Shown here: positions 48,586-59,219 of the stretch, in pieces
Layout of the letters: every line of letters starts with the position of its first letter
How positions within the stretch are numbered: the stretch's first letter is position 1
NCBI RefSeq assembly: GCF_030253575.1
Contig: NC_080566.1
Span: forward strand, 16,338,501-16,402,500
Origin: Rhododendron vialii
Lineage: Eukaryota; Streptophyta; Magnoliopsida; Ericales; Ericaceae
Direction of reading: 5' to 3'
DNA length: 64,000 bases
Made by a program: the position numbers and the translations under genes
The notes under the pieces: model-generated
The model's input: only the letters and a program-made list of their open reading frames with translations
Told to the model about the DNA's origin: nothing
The model's database searches: none

Positions 48586-49053
48586 GGCGGCTATGATGGG
48601 CCTGGAGCAGCTTCTGCGCCAATATGCCATGGGTCATCCCCCGTCAGTACTGACTCGTGTTGGAGGAACGATGGTAAACCCTTGAATCTTAGCCACTTAT
48701 CTAATTATCTTTGTCCATGATTGTGACGCAAACACTATATGAATGTTACACTATTGCAGGATGGAGGAGGGGCTTCATGAGGGATACGTCGGAAGTTTGT
48801 TCGCATGCCTGTGCAACAAGCTTCTTTTGCTGGCTCTCGGGAGGAAAGGCCATCGAAGAGACAACGACACTCTGGTGGTACCGAGGAGGAGCCTATCGGC
48901 ATTTCCGACGAAACCGAGGAGCCTACGGACGTTGACCTGGAGGATACCTCTGGGAGTACCGTTCCCAGGGTCACTCGCACCCAGGAGGTCGTTAGATCTA
49001 AGGCGGAGGAGGAGGTTTTTGAGGAGGACGAGGATGGCGAGGATGAGGATTGA
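48586..49053 (+). pseudogene. PMD-B part 3: rest of exon 5, exon 6
   Basis: After the GGCGG duplication, exon 5 resumes (MMGLEQLLRQYAMGHPP) to 48673 (donor GTAAAC). Exon 6 is 48760-49053 (294 bases, 98 codons). It opens with a TGA where the frame expects Arg (CGA to TGA), then RRKFVRMPVQQ and REERPSKRQRH, then an acidic tail ending EDEDGEDED. The basic-then-acidic pattern matches exon 6 of PMD-A and PMD-C, although the sequences differ. Confidence 0.83.
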
Positions 49054-50285
49054 GTTTCCTCTTTTGCTTTTTGCCTTTTGACAAAGCCTGCGTGCTTCCC
49101 TTTGTAGGGTGTCTGTTTACCCTTAGTAGATAGGATTTTGAGCATCAGGCTTGTAAGCCTTGTATAGCTATGTACTTCGACTCACAGTTACCCAGGGGTT
49201 TATATATCTATGCGTGGAAATCGTTCTTTCAATGTCTTTATCATTCAATTTCTTTCATTGCTGCTGCTCAACGAGAATTGAATAACTAAGACGCTCACCA
49301 AAATGTGCAACTAGCCATAGATCATGAAACTGAGTCCAATGCATGGTTTACAATGGGAAATATATTGACAAAGGAATAGAAATCAAAGGAATAATCAAAC
49401 GATCTTTAAAATTGACGCTACATAAATGCCCTTGTTGCAGGCTCAACATGACTACATACAACAGTGGCAATTCTCAAAGCTTGATATGCGACTTGAAAGT
49501 TTGACCTTATGCTTGGGACACACTCGAAAACTAAAAAAAAGTTGATTTTAAAGGGTGACAACTTCAAATTTTGACCCGGGACTCGAGCTAGAACTTGGAC
49601 TAAGTTACTTTCGACTAATATGACCTGTGTGACTCAAGAAAGCGACTTGAAATGGCTTAAAATGCAATTCAATGCCTTGACACGACTCAAGAATGAGATT
49701 ATGTCGACTTTTTGTACCACGACCTTGAATTTTGGGAGTTGACTCGAAACTAAACATCCTTGAAGTCCCAAACACTTGTTGGAGTGAGTTCTAGTGGTTG
49801 ATGGTACCCCGAGATGCCTCAAATCCATTCCATACCCTTGCTGTCGAAAACTGCAAAATGCAAACGTAGTATGCCATGCGTGTCTTCAAAACGCCGTGCG
49901 TTATGTCTCAAGGTTTCACGAGGTACCAATGCTACACCGTGCTGATTTCTTGGATTTTATATGGCGCGCGTTGCTCCATTATGCCGTGCGTGGTTATTTT
50001 CCTGACAGTCTTCGTTTTGCTATTTCCCAAAGCAGATTGCACGATAATTGAAGCTTGACCTGTGCAATGACATTTTTGAGCCAATGCATGTTTGCATTGT
50101 GCTTCCATGCTATGACCAAGCCTTTTCCTATGCAAGACTCATGGAAAATTTGCGCTTTTGAAACCCAAGGCTCTTTGAAAGTTGAAGTTGCTCCCTTCAC
50201 TCTTCCTATAAATTCAGGCTCCTCAACTCCAAATTCTCTTCATCCTATTCAACTCTCATTCTTCTAAAGCTTTGTCTTTCTCCCA
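49054..50285 (+). other. Tat-E2 spacer between the antisense genes, with motif cluster and TATA box
   Basis: No credible gene. At 49869-49992 five family-C motif copies occur: GTATGCCATGCGTG, ACGCCGTGCGTTA, ACACCGTGCTG, ATGGCGCGCGTTG and TATGCCGTGCGTGG. They lie 294-417 bases before the DUF7745-like ATG. A TATA box, TATAAATT, is at 50207-50214, 79 bases before the ATG. Confidence 0.7.
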
Positions 50286-51516
50286 ATGGCCCTTTCGCTC
50301 ACCGGTTCGCTCCGCCCATGGTTGGTTTCAATGGAGGGTGTCGATAGGCTCAACTTCCGGGCTCATGGCCTCTATTCCATGAGGTACCTTCGCAACATCC
50401 GTCTTCGTCCCTAGCTCTTGAGGGTAGCCGCAAGTTTTTGGGATCCCAAGGTCCACGTGTTCCGTTTTGGCGAGCAATAGCTTTGTCCTACCGTGGAGGA
50501 GTTTCGTGTCTACCTTGGCCGCTTCGGCTCGGGAGAAGCCATCATCTCTCTTGTACGTAAGAGCATCCATAAGGTCTTGGTCGCGATCCTTGGATTGAGT
50601 AATGGTGCTGCCCGCTACTTAGTTAGCGATGGTCTTCTCAACATGATGCAGCTCATTGAGATATTTTCTCCTCCCGGTGATCTTGCAGACATAACCTATC
50701 AGACTCAGCACATGACCGCCCTTTACATGTGCATACTCGTAGCTTATCTCCTAATGCCCTCTGTTGGCCATGCTAGCTCGGCATTGGTCAGCATTGCCGT
50801 TCAAATTGAAGCTCGAAAGGACGTGATTCCCATAGTTTTGGCTGAGACTTTGATGGGTTTGGACAAGATTCGCTCCAGAGATACTGAGATCTTTGGGGGT
50901 AGTCCTCTCCTCCTATAGGTTGGCTTCTCATTCAGCTCTCCTTTTTTTGGGTTTTTCTCACGTTCTCATTTTACCTCAATGCTCTGTTCAGCTTCCTATG
51001 GTTTCTTACTTATTTTTCTCTCTTTTGTAGATTTGGCTTTGTGATAAGGTGAATGTGCTGACCATCCCTCTTGGTAATTAGGCGTACAAGGCTAGGTTGC
51101 TGTCCCTGCGATGTTTTGAGTTTCCGGACATACGAGTTTTCGAGTGGGTCAACTTCTTCAGGCATCTGCGAGCTGAGACTATTTCTTGGAGGTGTCCGTG
51201 GCTAGAACTTCCCCCTGTAACAGTGCACTTTATGGGCCCCCACTGGGTCATCCTTGCTGGTTTGGAGGCTTTCACTTTCTATATTCCCTATCGGATTCAG
51301 CGTCAGCTTGGCCTTAGACAAGAAGCCCCTGTAGAGGTTGTGGTGGGTGTCGTTCTGCCCCTCTTTCGCTACCCCATTCTCTGCAACTATCAGTGACTTT
51401 GGAGGACTTACGAGGTAACCGATGCGCATCCTTACCCATCTATGATGGTTCGCGGGAGCTACCGGAAGTGGCTCAAGAGGGATATTGCTGCGAGGGCCGG
51501 GGCTCAAGGAAACTGA
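50286..51516 (+). pseudogene. DUF7745-like antisense gene of Tat-E2, two exons
   Basis: Exon 1 (50286-50918, 633 bases, frame kept) starts MALSLTGSLRPWLVSMEGVD and has LNFRAHGLYSMRYLRNIRLR, FWDPKVHVFRFG, LCPTVEEFRVYLG and IFSPPGDL. Stops are TAG at 50412-50414 and 50478-50480, and TAG as the last codon before the donor where the other copies have CAG. Exon 2 (51031-51516) starts IWLCDKVNVL, has WRCPWLELPPV and FTFYIPYRIQRQLGLRQ, a TGA after CNYQ for an expected Trp or Gly, then SYRKWLKRDIAARAG to the end. Despite nonsense changes the frame length is preserved, making this the most readable copy for family assignment. Confidence 0.83.
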
Positions 51517-51992
51517 CTCAACCCGACTACCCTGACCATAGAATAAATTGTGGACCTGCTTTCATCATGTCGCACTTTTTGCTTTCAAAAGTCGTGCTCA
51601 GCCTTATGTACTAGAAGCAGTTATTACAATAAAATGAGTTGTGAAGGGTTTCCCCTTCCTTAATTCAGTGCTTTGAATTCTTTCAACCTGGATTTTCATT
51701 TTGATTGATTGTGACTGGGCCTCAGAGTAAGGCTGCCTACGTATCCTTAAAGCAAAGGAATCAAGTCATAACGTAGTTCAAGATACGGTTCACTCTAGTT
51801 TTGACACTCTCCTTTTGCGCTCTAAATTTTGCCTAGTATCGCCCTTTCGAGTTTTCAGTCTAGCGAGCTCATTCATTGCATGCCTTAATTTTTGCCTAGG
51901 ATGCCCTTGCGGGTTTTCAACCTAGCAGGATTTTGCTCTAACTTTAACCTGGGTCTGCCTGCGCTTACGGTTTTCAGCCCAGGGAGCTTCTC
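51517..51992 (-). other. Tat-E2 tail between the DUF7745-like gene and pol
   Basis: Minus strand: units with GAGCTCGCTAGACTGAAAAC and CTAGGTTGAAAACCC at about 51830-51990, and GGATACGTAGGCAG near 51727-51740. Same elements as after pol in Tat-A and Tat-E1. Confidence 0.72.
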
Positions 51993-53700
51993 TCAGGGAT
52001 AGTAGCACTTGAGTTGATCCAGGTTGACCAAAGTTGAAAATTCGTTTCCATCCAAGTCAATGAGCTGCGTAGCTCCTCCGAATAGAATGGTCTTGATGAT
52101 GTATGGTCCGGCCCACTTTGGTCAAAACTTTCCGCGTGGATCGTAAACTAGCGCCCGAATTTCTTTTAAGACCATGTTGCCCTCTGCTAAGTCCCTAGGC
52201 CTCACTTTCTTATTGAACGCATGAACAATCCTTCTCTAATACCCTTGAATATGATAGAGAGCCCTCAACCGGCATTCGTCAAATAAAATGAGCTCTTCGA
52301 ATCGATTGCTTAACCATTCTGCCTCTTGGACTTCACACTCGATCATAGTCCGAAGAGATGGAACTTTTAACTCAATGGGAAGTACAGCCTCCATACCGTA
52401 GACCAAAGAGTAAGGTGTTGCTCCTGTTGGTGTACGTACGGACATGTGATACCCCCCATAAAGCTAGCAGCAACTGCTCATGCCAATCTCTCGTGGATTG
52501 AATGGTCTTTTTCCAAAATGGCTTTGATTGTTTTGTTAGCTGCTTCCATGGCTCCATTGGTCTGTGCCCGGTAGGTTGTTGACTTGTGTGCTTGGATCTG
52601 GAACTCGTCCAAGACTTCCCTGGCTCGTCCCTTGAAATGAACCCCATTGTTGGACACAAACGCCTGAGGGACTCCATACCGGTAGATGACATTTTGCTTG
52701 ATGAAGTAGCAACTTATACCGAGGTTAAAGTGGCATAAGAAGCAGCTTCTACCCATTTTGTGAAGTAATCAATGGCCACCAAAATGAATTTGTGACCGTT
52801 AGATGCCGCCGGCACAATCCTTCCGATGACGTCGATTCCCCATACCGAGAAAGGCTATGGTGAGGTCATTTGATGCAGTTCGGACGGTGGGACATGCGTT
52901 AGATTGGCATGGATCTGGCATTTGTGGCATCACCGCACGTATTCTACACATTCTGTCTCCATGGTGGATTAGAAATATCCCTGCCTGAGGATCTTCTTGG
53001 CGAGCATCATGCCGTTCATGTGAGGACCACACACACCTTCATGGATTTCTTCCATTACCCTTTTTGTCTTTGCACCATGGGTGCATAACTTGTGTATGCC
53101 GCAGTGCGACCTCCGGTATAGATTTCCTCCACAAATGATGTACTGAGCTGCCATTCTCTGGAGAGCGACTTTGTCTTTCTTGCTTGCTTCAATGGGGTAT
53201 TCTCCTTTCTCTACAAATCTCCAAATGTCATAGTACCATGGGTGACCATCATCCGGCTCATCAATGGCCATGACATGTTGGTATACTGACGTATCCCTTT
53301 GTTCGATCACTATCAGCCTTAGCTTCACACCAACAGGAATTTCGATCATGGATGCCAGTGTTGCCAAGGCATCCGCAAATTGATTCTTGAGCTTCGGTAC
53401 ATGAGTAAAGGTTACGTTGTTTGAAGTAAGGGATGAGATCCTCAAGATCTTGATGGTATGGCTTTAGCTTTCCTCTTTGACTTTCCAATCACCATTGGCC
53501 TGTGACACTACCAGGTTGGAATCTCCTACCACCTCCAATTTCTCTATGCCAATTTCGATTGCTGCTTCCATACCTACAATGCAAGCCTCGTATTCTGCTT
53601 GTTTGTTGGTGACCTTAAAGTTTAGCTTGAATGCAAGCAGAATGTGAGATCTGTCGGGTGCTATTAGCAACACGCCAATTCCAAACCCTTTCTGATTAGC
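51993..53700 (-). pseudogene. pol: Tat-E2 pol end: archaeal-type RNase H and integrase, heavily broken
   Basis: The second RNase H has LYFDGAANQKGFGIGVLL and KQAEYEACIVGMEAAIE, then a frameshift near 53464. The integrase finger part (HCGIHKLCTHG) and VWGIDVIG are present. The second catalytic motif reads FVSNNGVHF, so catalytic Asp is Asn; the third, AMEAANK, keeps Glu. Several frameshifts and stops follow (near 52690, 52480 and 52440). The C-terminal part ends LDQLKCYYP at 51993. Non-functional. Confidence 0.9.
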
Positions 53701-53744
53701 AGCCCCGTCGAAATATAACTTTCAAACATCTTCAGCTAGTGTCA

Positions 53745-55733
53745 TTATGTCTTCGTCAGGAAACTTAACTCAGCATCTTCACCTCCTTCAACTGGGCAGT
53801 CGACTAGGAATTCAGCAACTGCTCTTCCTTTTAGGGACTTCCTAGTGATGTATTTTAACTCAAATACTGCTAACATCAGTAGCCATCGTGCCATCCTTCC
53901 TGTAAGGGCCGGTTTCTCGAACAGATACTTGAGGGGGTCCATTCGAGAAATTAGCCTTACTGGATAGGTTAGCATATAGTGCCTCAAATTCTTAGAAGCC
54001 CAGACGAGTGCCCAGCACGTCTTTTCCAACAGAGTATAACGCTCTTCGCATCCGACCATCTTCTTGCTCAGGTAATAGACAGCCTTTTCAACCCCATCGT
54101 CTCTTTCCTGTGCCAACATACACCCCATAGAAGATGAAGTGACTGATAGGTATAGGATCAAAGGTTTTCTCGACACAGGAGGCATTAATACCAATGGATT
54201 TTGTAGATAAGTCCGAATCGCCCCAAAAGCTTTCTGGCACTTGTCATCCCATATGAATGGCACACCTTTCTTGAGCAGGCGGAAGATTGGTTCGCAGGTC
54301 GAAGTTAGTTTGGCAATGAACCGACTAATAAACTGCACCTTGCCGAGGAAGCTTCTCACATCCTTTTCGGACCGTGGCAGCTCCATTTCTAGAATAGCCT
54401 TGATTTTGGATGGATCGACCTTGATTCCTAGGGTGGTAATCATGAATCCGAGCATTTTTCCGGCTGTGACTCCAAATGTGCATTTGGTCGGGTTAAGGTG
54501 CATCCGGTATTTTCTGATCCTCGCAAAGAATTTTCTAAGTGCAGGTAAATGTCCTTCTCGCTCCGTGGCCTTAACGATCATGTCATCAACGTAAACCTCT
54601 ACTTCCTTATGGATCATGTAGTGCAACAAGGTCATAACGGCCCTCTGATAAGTAGATCTTGCATTCTTTAGCCCGAAAGGCATTACTCGATAGCAAAAAG
54701 TTCCTCATTCAGTGACAAATGTGGTCTTCTCCCAATCCTCGAGGGCCATTAGGATGTGGTTGTATCCTAAAAAGCCATCCAAGAAAGAAAGCAAAGCACG
54801 CCCAGCGGTATTGTCAACCAGTACATCAATGTGCAGTAGTGGAAAGTCATATTTCGGACTTGCTTTGCTAAGATCCCTGAAGTCAACGCAAACCCTAATT
54901 CTACCATCCTTTTTAGGGACAGGAACAATGTTTGCAATCCATTGAGGGTATTCGGTTACCATTAGAAATCTTGCGTTGATCTGTTTAGTGACTTCTTCCA
55001 TTATCTTAAGCGTCCAATCAGGTCTCTTGCGTCTCAGTTTTTGTTTTACGGGTTTTGCATCAGGATAAAGGGGGATCCGGTGTTCCACAATTTCAGGATC
55101 GATTCCAGGCATATCAGCATGCGACCATGCGAAAACATCTTCGAATTCTTTCAACAAACTTATGAGAGCTTGACGCTCTTCTGCGGATAGCGCATAACCA
55201 ATTTGAATCATCCGGGGATTCCCTTCATCTCTCAAATTTATTAAAACAACTTCTTCTTTTATAGGCTGAGCATGCCTTTCATCTTCCCTTTCAACTAGGG
55301 ATCGGATTTCTTTAGGGATATCCACATCGAAATCGATCTCTTCATCATCAGGGATGACACAATTTATTTCGAAATTAGGGAGGTAAGTGGAATCAGGTTC
55401 ATTTATTTCACCATTAGCAAAAGCCTTGGGGGCACCATACACACGGGTTGACTCAAATTCAAAGTACAGACCATGGGGAGCTAAGCCAAGAGGCACCAAC
55501 TTAGACTCAACAGACTCGGAAGACTTAGAAGACTCAGATTCAAACTCGGACTTAGAATCAGACCCTTGGCACGTTGCACTTGGTATGAAAGTCCACTTTT
55601 TGTAATTACCCGTGGCATCCATGATGAGCGAAGTTGGATCTTCGGGGACCTCCTGTCCCAGCATCAATACTTCAGCTTCCATGACTGTACCCATTGGTTC
55701 GTCCTCCTTGAACAGGACCGCTAGACTTCCCAT
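53745..55733 (-). pseudogene. pol: Tat-E2 reverse transcriptase and RNase H
   Basis: The upstream frame (55733-54705) has ADMPGIDPEIVEHRIPL and RVCVDFRDLSKASPKYDF, ending in a TGA after TTFVTE where Trp is expected (WGTFCY). The frame resumes with MPFGLKNARSTYQRA, the intact box EVYVDDMIVKA, FGVTAGKMLGF, RNase H (YLSKKMVGCEERYT, KTCWALVWASKNLRHYML) and the start of the link to the second RNase H, ending at 53745. One nonsense change separates two otherwise good frames. Confidence 0.9.
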
Positions 55734-55862
55734 GTTAAAGACCTCAATCGAATCAGTTGGTTTCTCCTATTCTTTGGCAACCTCGAATTCTTCTTCACTT
55801 TCTGGCCAAACATCGTTGGCGAATATCTCGAACCCTGGTAGTAGAGTATTAGTTTTCTTATC

Positions 55863-56807
55863 TCAAAACGGTTCTGGCTGACCTTGGTAGACCTGCTTTG
55901 CTTTCTCTTTAACAAAGTAGCCTTCAAGTCTATCCCCCTTTTTCACTTTACTGCCGCCTGAGATCAAATAGCCAAGGCCAGTAGTGCGCATCAGAGTTCC
56001 ACAGGCTTCAAACTTTGCAGGTCCTTGCAGGTTCTTTCCTAACCCTAGACCTGGCATGTAGGACATCTTTTTCATTATCTTTACGGCGATATTGCTAATG
56101 ACAAAATCTTCATCAATCCTGACCGAAAAGACAGCATTGGAAGTATCCAACAAAAAGCCTCCTAGAGCAATGTCTTCTTCCCCATACTGGATTTCCAAAA
56201 GTGGGGCATTGTCTTCAGTAGGTGCGCGGATCCCAGAGTCTCCATGAATAGTGAGCATTCCTATCTCAAGTCCCAAATGGATCTTCTGGTGAAGGGTGGA
56301 GGGTACAGCCATAATGTTCAGTTGATGTAACCAGGGCCTTCCCAACAACAAGTTGAAGGAAGCAGGGATGCTCACCACATTGAATTCCACCTCAGTTTGA
56401 TAAGATTCGAAAGTCATAGAGAGCATGAGGGTTCCAACCACATTGCAACGAGTGTCGTCATATGCTTGGACTTTGACTTCCGATGGAGAGAAGTCCTTAG
56501 TTTTGTACCCTAAGTAGTAAGCAACACAGAGCGGGCAATCGTTGATGGCTGACCCATTGTCGATTAGGATCACTAGAACCCATTTACCATGACATTTCAA
56601 AGTGACATGGAGTGGCCTATTGTGGTCTGTTCCTTCGGTAGGCAGATCTCGATCGATGAAGGTTATGGCATGCTTGATGGGTATGGTCTTGATGAGTGCC
56701 ACGAGTTCATCTGGGGTTATACGGGAGGGAACTTTCAGATGGGAGAAGGCTTGGATGAGCCCTTCTCGATGGCGAGTGGAATGAACAAGTACATCCCAAA
56801 CAGACAT
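55863..56807 (-). pseudogene. pol: Tat-E2 protease region with G-patch-like motif
   Basis: 315 open codons with the protease motif VILIDNGSAINDCP, NLLLGRPW and HGDSGIRAP. MSYMPGLGLGKNLQG and TTGLGYL form the G-patch-like motif. A stop (TAG or TGA class) after QPEPF ends it at 55863; the frame then continues into the acidic linker before RT. Confidence 0.85.
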
Positions 56808-57132
56808 TTTAGCTTGAGTCTGTTCGAGCTGTTACTTGACCATCCCTTTAGAGTTTTTCTTGGGACGGGAAGGCTCTTTGGTTGGCGGAGCAAAAGGTTG
56901 GAAAGTGTTTTTGGTCGGGGTAGTGAAAGGGTTTGAGGGCTCTTTGGCTGGTGAAGCTACGGGGTTAGAGGATTCTCCGATTTGGAGGTTGATAGATACG
57001 GCAACTCCTGGTCAGGTGGTCAATCTAGCGATACTTTGATTCTTCACTCCATAAGTCGATCGGAGCCTTGCGCTTGGTTCCAATGGTGGTATCCTGGAGG
57101 TTGGATGCTAGATCAGCGATAACCAGATCTTC

Positions 57133-57816
57133 TTAAAGGTCTTCTGGTTTCCATTGCTCAACTTTCATTACTACCTTGTTCACAGTCCATTCCTCATTTC
57201 CCACTTTTATGTTGATAACTTCGGAGTTGGCCCATGGACTCGCTTTGGCTCCTGGTTTGTCTTCCCACAAGTTCATCATGGCGATATCAACGTCCTCTAG
57301 GAAGGTGACTAATGGTTCTGATTCTGCTTTTTCCACAATGTAATCCATGGGGTTAAACTCGCTACTGGCAACCTCTTCCTCTGGCTCTGGGAGCCCTAGA
57401 TTCGGATGCCATGGGGTATGGCCGACGTAGTCATCAAAATTATTGAGATGGTAGAAGTCTGGAACAAATTCTGGCCAACCACTGGCTGTTATCTCGGATT
57501 GGTATTCTTCAGCAAACATTGTAGGTAGAGAAAACATATCCAGCAGGTCATCCGTGGCTAAAAGCTGATATTTATTGGTGGGGGTTGGGTCCCATTCCAA
57601 CTCGGGGACTTCTTGAGGGATCTGATAGTTCTCGTTCTGGCCTTCGAACATCATGTATAGAGAAAGTCCATCGAGAGGGTCAGCATGAACATTCTGCCAA
57701 TCAGCTTCCCATCCAGGCTCGAATGGTGGTTCAGCATCCCTCTGAAAGTTGGCTGCTTTGAATTCTTCCCAATCTGAAACGAGGTCTCCCCACGTATTTT
57801 CCCATTCCCACAGAAA
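57133..57816 (-). pseudogene. Tat-E2 acidic ORF between gag and protease
   Basis: The frame 57654-57133 is open (MMFEGQNENYQIPQEVPEL ... VEQWKPEDL). Upstream, in the same frame, are ADPLDGLSLY and a Trp/Glu-rich start. Shared with Tat-E1: ADPLDGLSL and (N/S)EEWTVN or SEVWTVN. Unrecognised family, conserved in position. The frame stops after PEDL; the following 300 bases to the protease are degenerate. Confidence 0.72.
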
Positions 57817-59219
57817 TCAAAGAGCAATTTTCTCGAAAATTTTCACAATTGGCTTAGGTTCAGTATTAGAGGTAATGAAAAGGGTTGGATCAAAATCTTG
57901 GGTGGTTTGATCTGGGGTTAAGGTGATTTGGTTGTTATGAAAGGGGGTGTTATGTTGTGGTAAAGGTTTTGAAATGGTATTTGGTTCATCTAGAGGTGGA
58001 GTGTCAATAACCTTATTGTCAATGAAGTTTTGGATCTCATAACGAAGGCGAATGCAATTGTCGGTGGTATGGCCAGGCATCTGATGGAATTCATAGTAGA
58101 CACTTTGGTTTAGGTTTGGTGGAATGGTTTGTGGTGGTTGAAAAGGTTTCAACACCCGGATCTCTATGAGCTTCTTAATTAATGCAAATCTTGGGGTGCT
58201 GAATTGGGTGAAGGTTCGATTTTGGGATTTTGGTTTTTCGAAAATTTGGTTCACTTCTACGAGCTTGGCGGATGAAGTTCCGGCCTAATTCACATTCCCG
58301 GAAAGAACGTTATTGTTACCAGAATATGCTCTTTTGTACTTTGACCCCATTTCCTTTTTCTCTAGGGTGCCATCTTGCAAAGCTTCCTCTACAGCCAATC
58401 TAGAGTCATAGAAAGTTTCGAAATTTGGGGCGGCCTAGGAAAGAACCGTGTATAGGCGAAAGAGCTTGACAAGTTCTTTGTAATGATTCGTATTTTCTCC
58501 TTAAGATCTGGCTTGTTTTGCATTTGGGCGGCCCTGGCCCTCCAACGTTTTACAAAATCAGCGAAGCTTTCTTTCTCACCCATCTTAGTGCTTTCTAGCT
58601 CTCTCGTGGTCATTTTTAGATCAACATTGAAATCATATTGAGCTACAAAGGCTGTCCCAATATCTTCCCAAGTCCTTTTTTTGGATGGTTCAAGAGTAAG
58701 GAACCATTGCAAAGCTGGACTAGACAGAGACTCATGGAATAATTGTGCCATGACTTCCTTTTCAATTCCTCGCATGGTGAGAGAGCCAACATATCCCTGA
58801 AGGTGTGCCTTTGGATCACCACTGCCGTCAAACTTCGCAAAGTCCACGCCTTTGAACTTTTTTGGCAACTTGGTGTTCGGGAATAAACACAGATTGTTCA
58901 TGTCGACTTCTCCTTTCCCAAGTTGCCTGGTTTCTTGGACAAACTCCTCTAACTTGCCGATCTTGGTAATAAGAGCAGCCAGCTTAGGATCCGTAGCTGA
59001 TGCTTCTTCTTTGGGCTGCTCATACTATGGAGGGGGTTTGGTTTGAAACTTATCACTAATTTCTTGCATGGCCTCCATCACCATGATCATGTCATTATTC
59101 ATAGATGCAGCGGAGGTCTTGAGTTGTGCATCAACATTGGCGATAGACTGTTTGAGTTGGGTATCCAAAGCAGCCATGTTTTGCCTAAGCTCCTCTACTC
59201 CATCTCCTTGGTCGGCCAT
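57817..59219 (-). pseudogene. gag: Tat-E2 gag, broken
   Basis: Start at MADQGDGVEELRQNMAAL (59219). A stop follows QTKPPP near 59025. The capsid-like part (58901-58389) has KFKGVDFAKFDGSGD, KKRTWEDIGTAFVAQY and KESFADFVKRWRARAAQM. Frameshifts follow. The knuckle frame (58254-57817) has EFHQMPGHTTDNCIRL, with Tyr in place of the first Cys. Confidence 0.85.
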
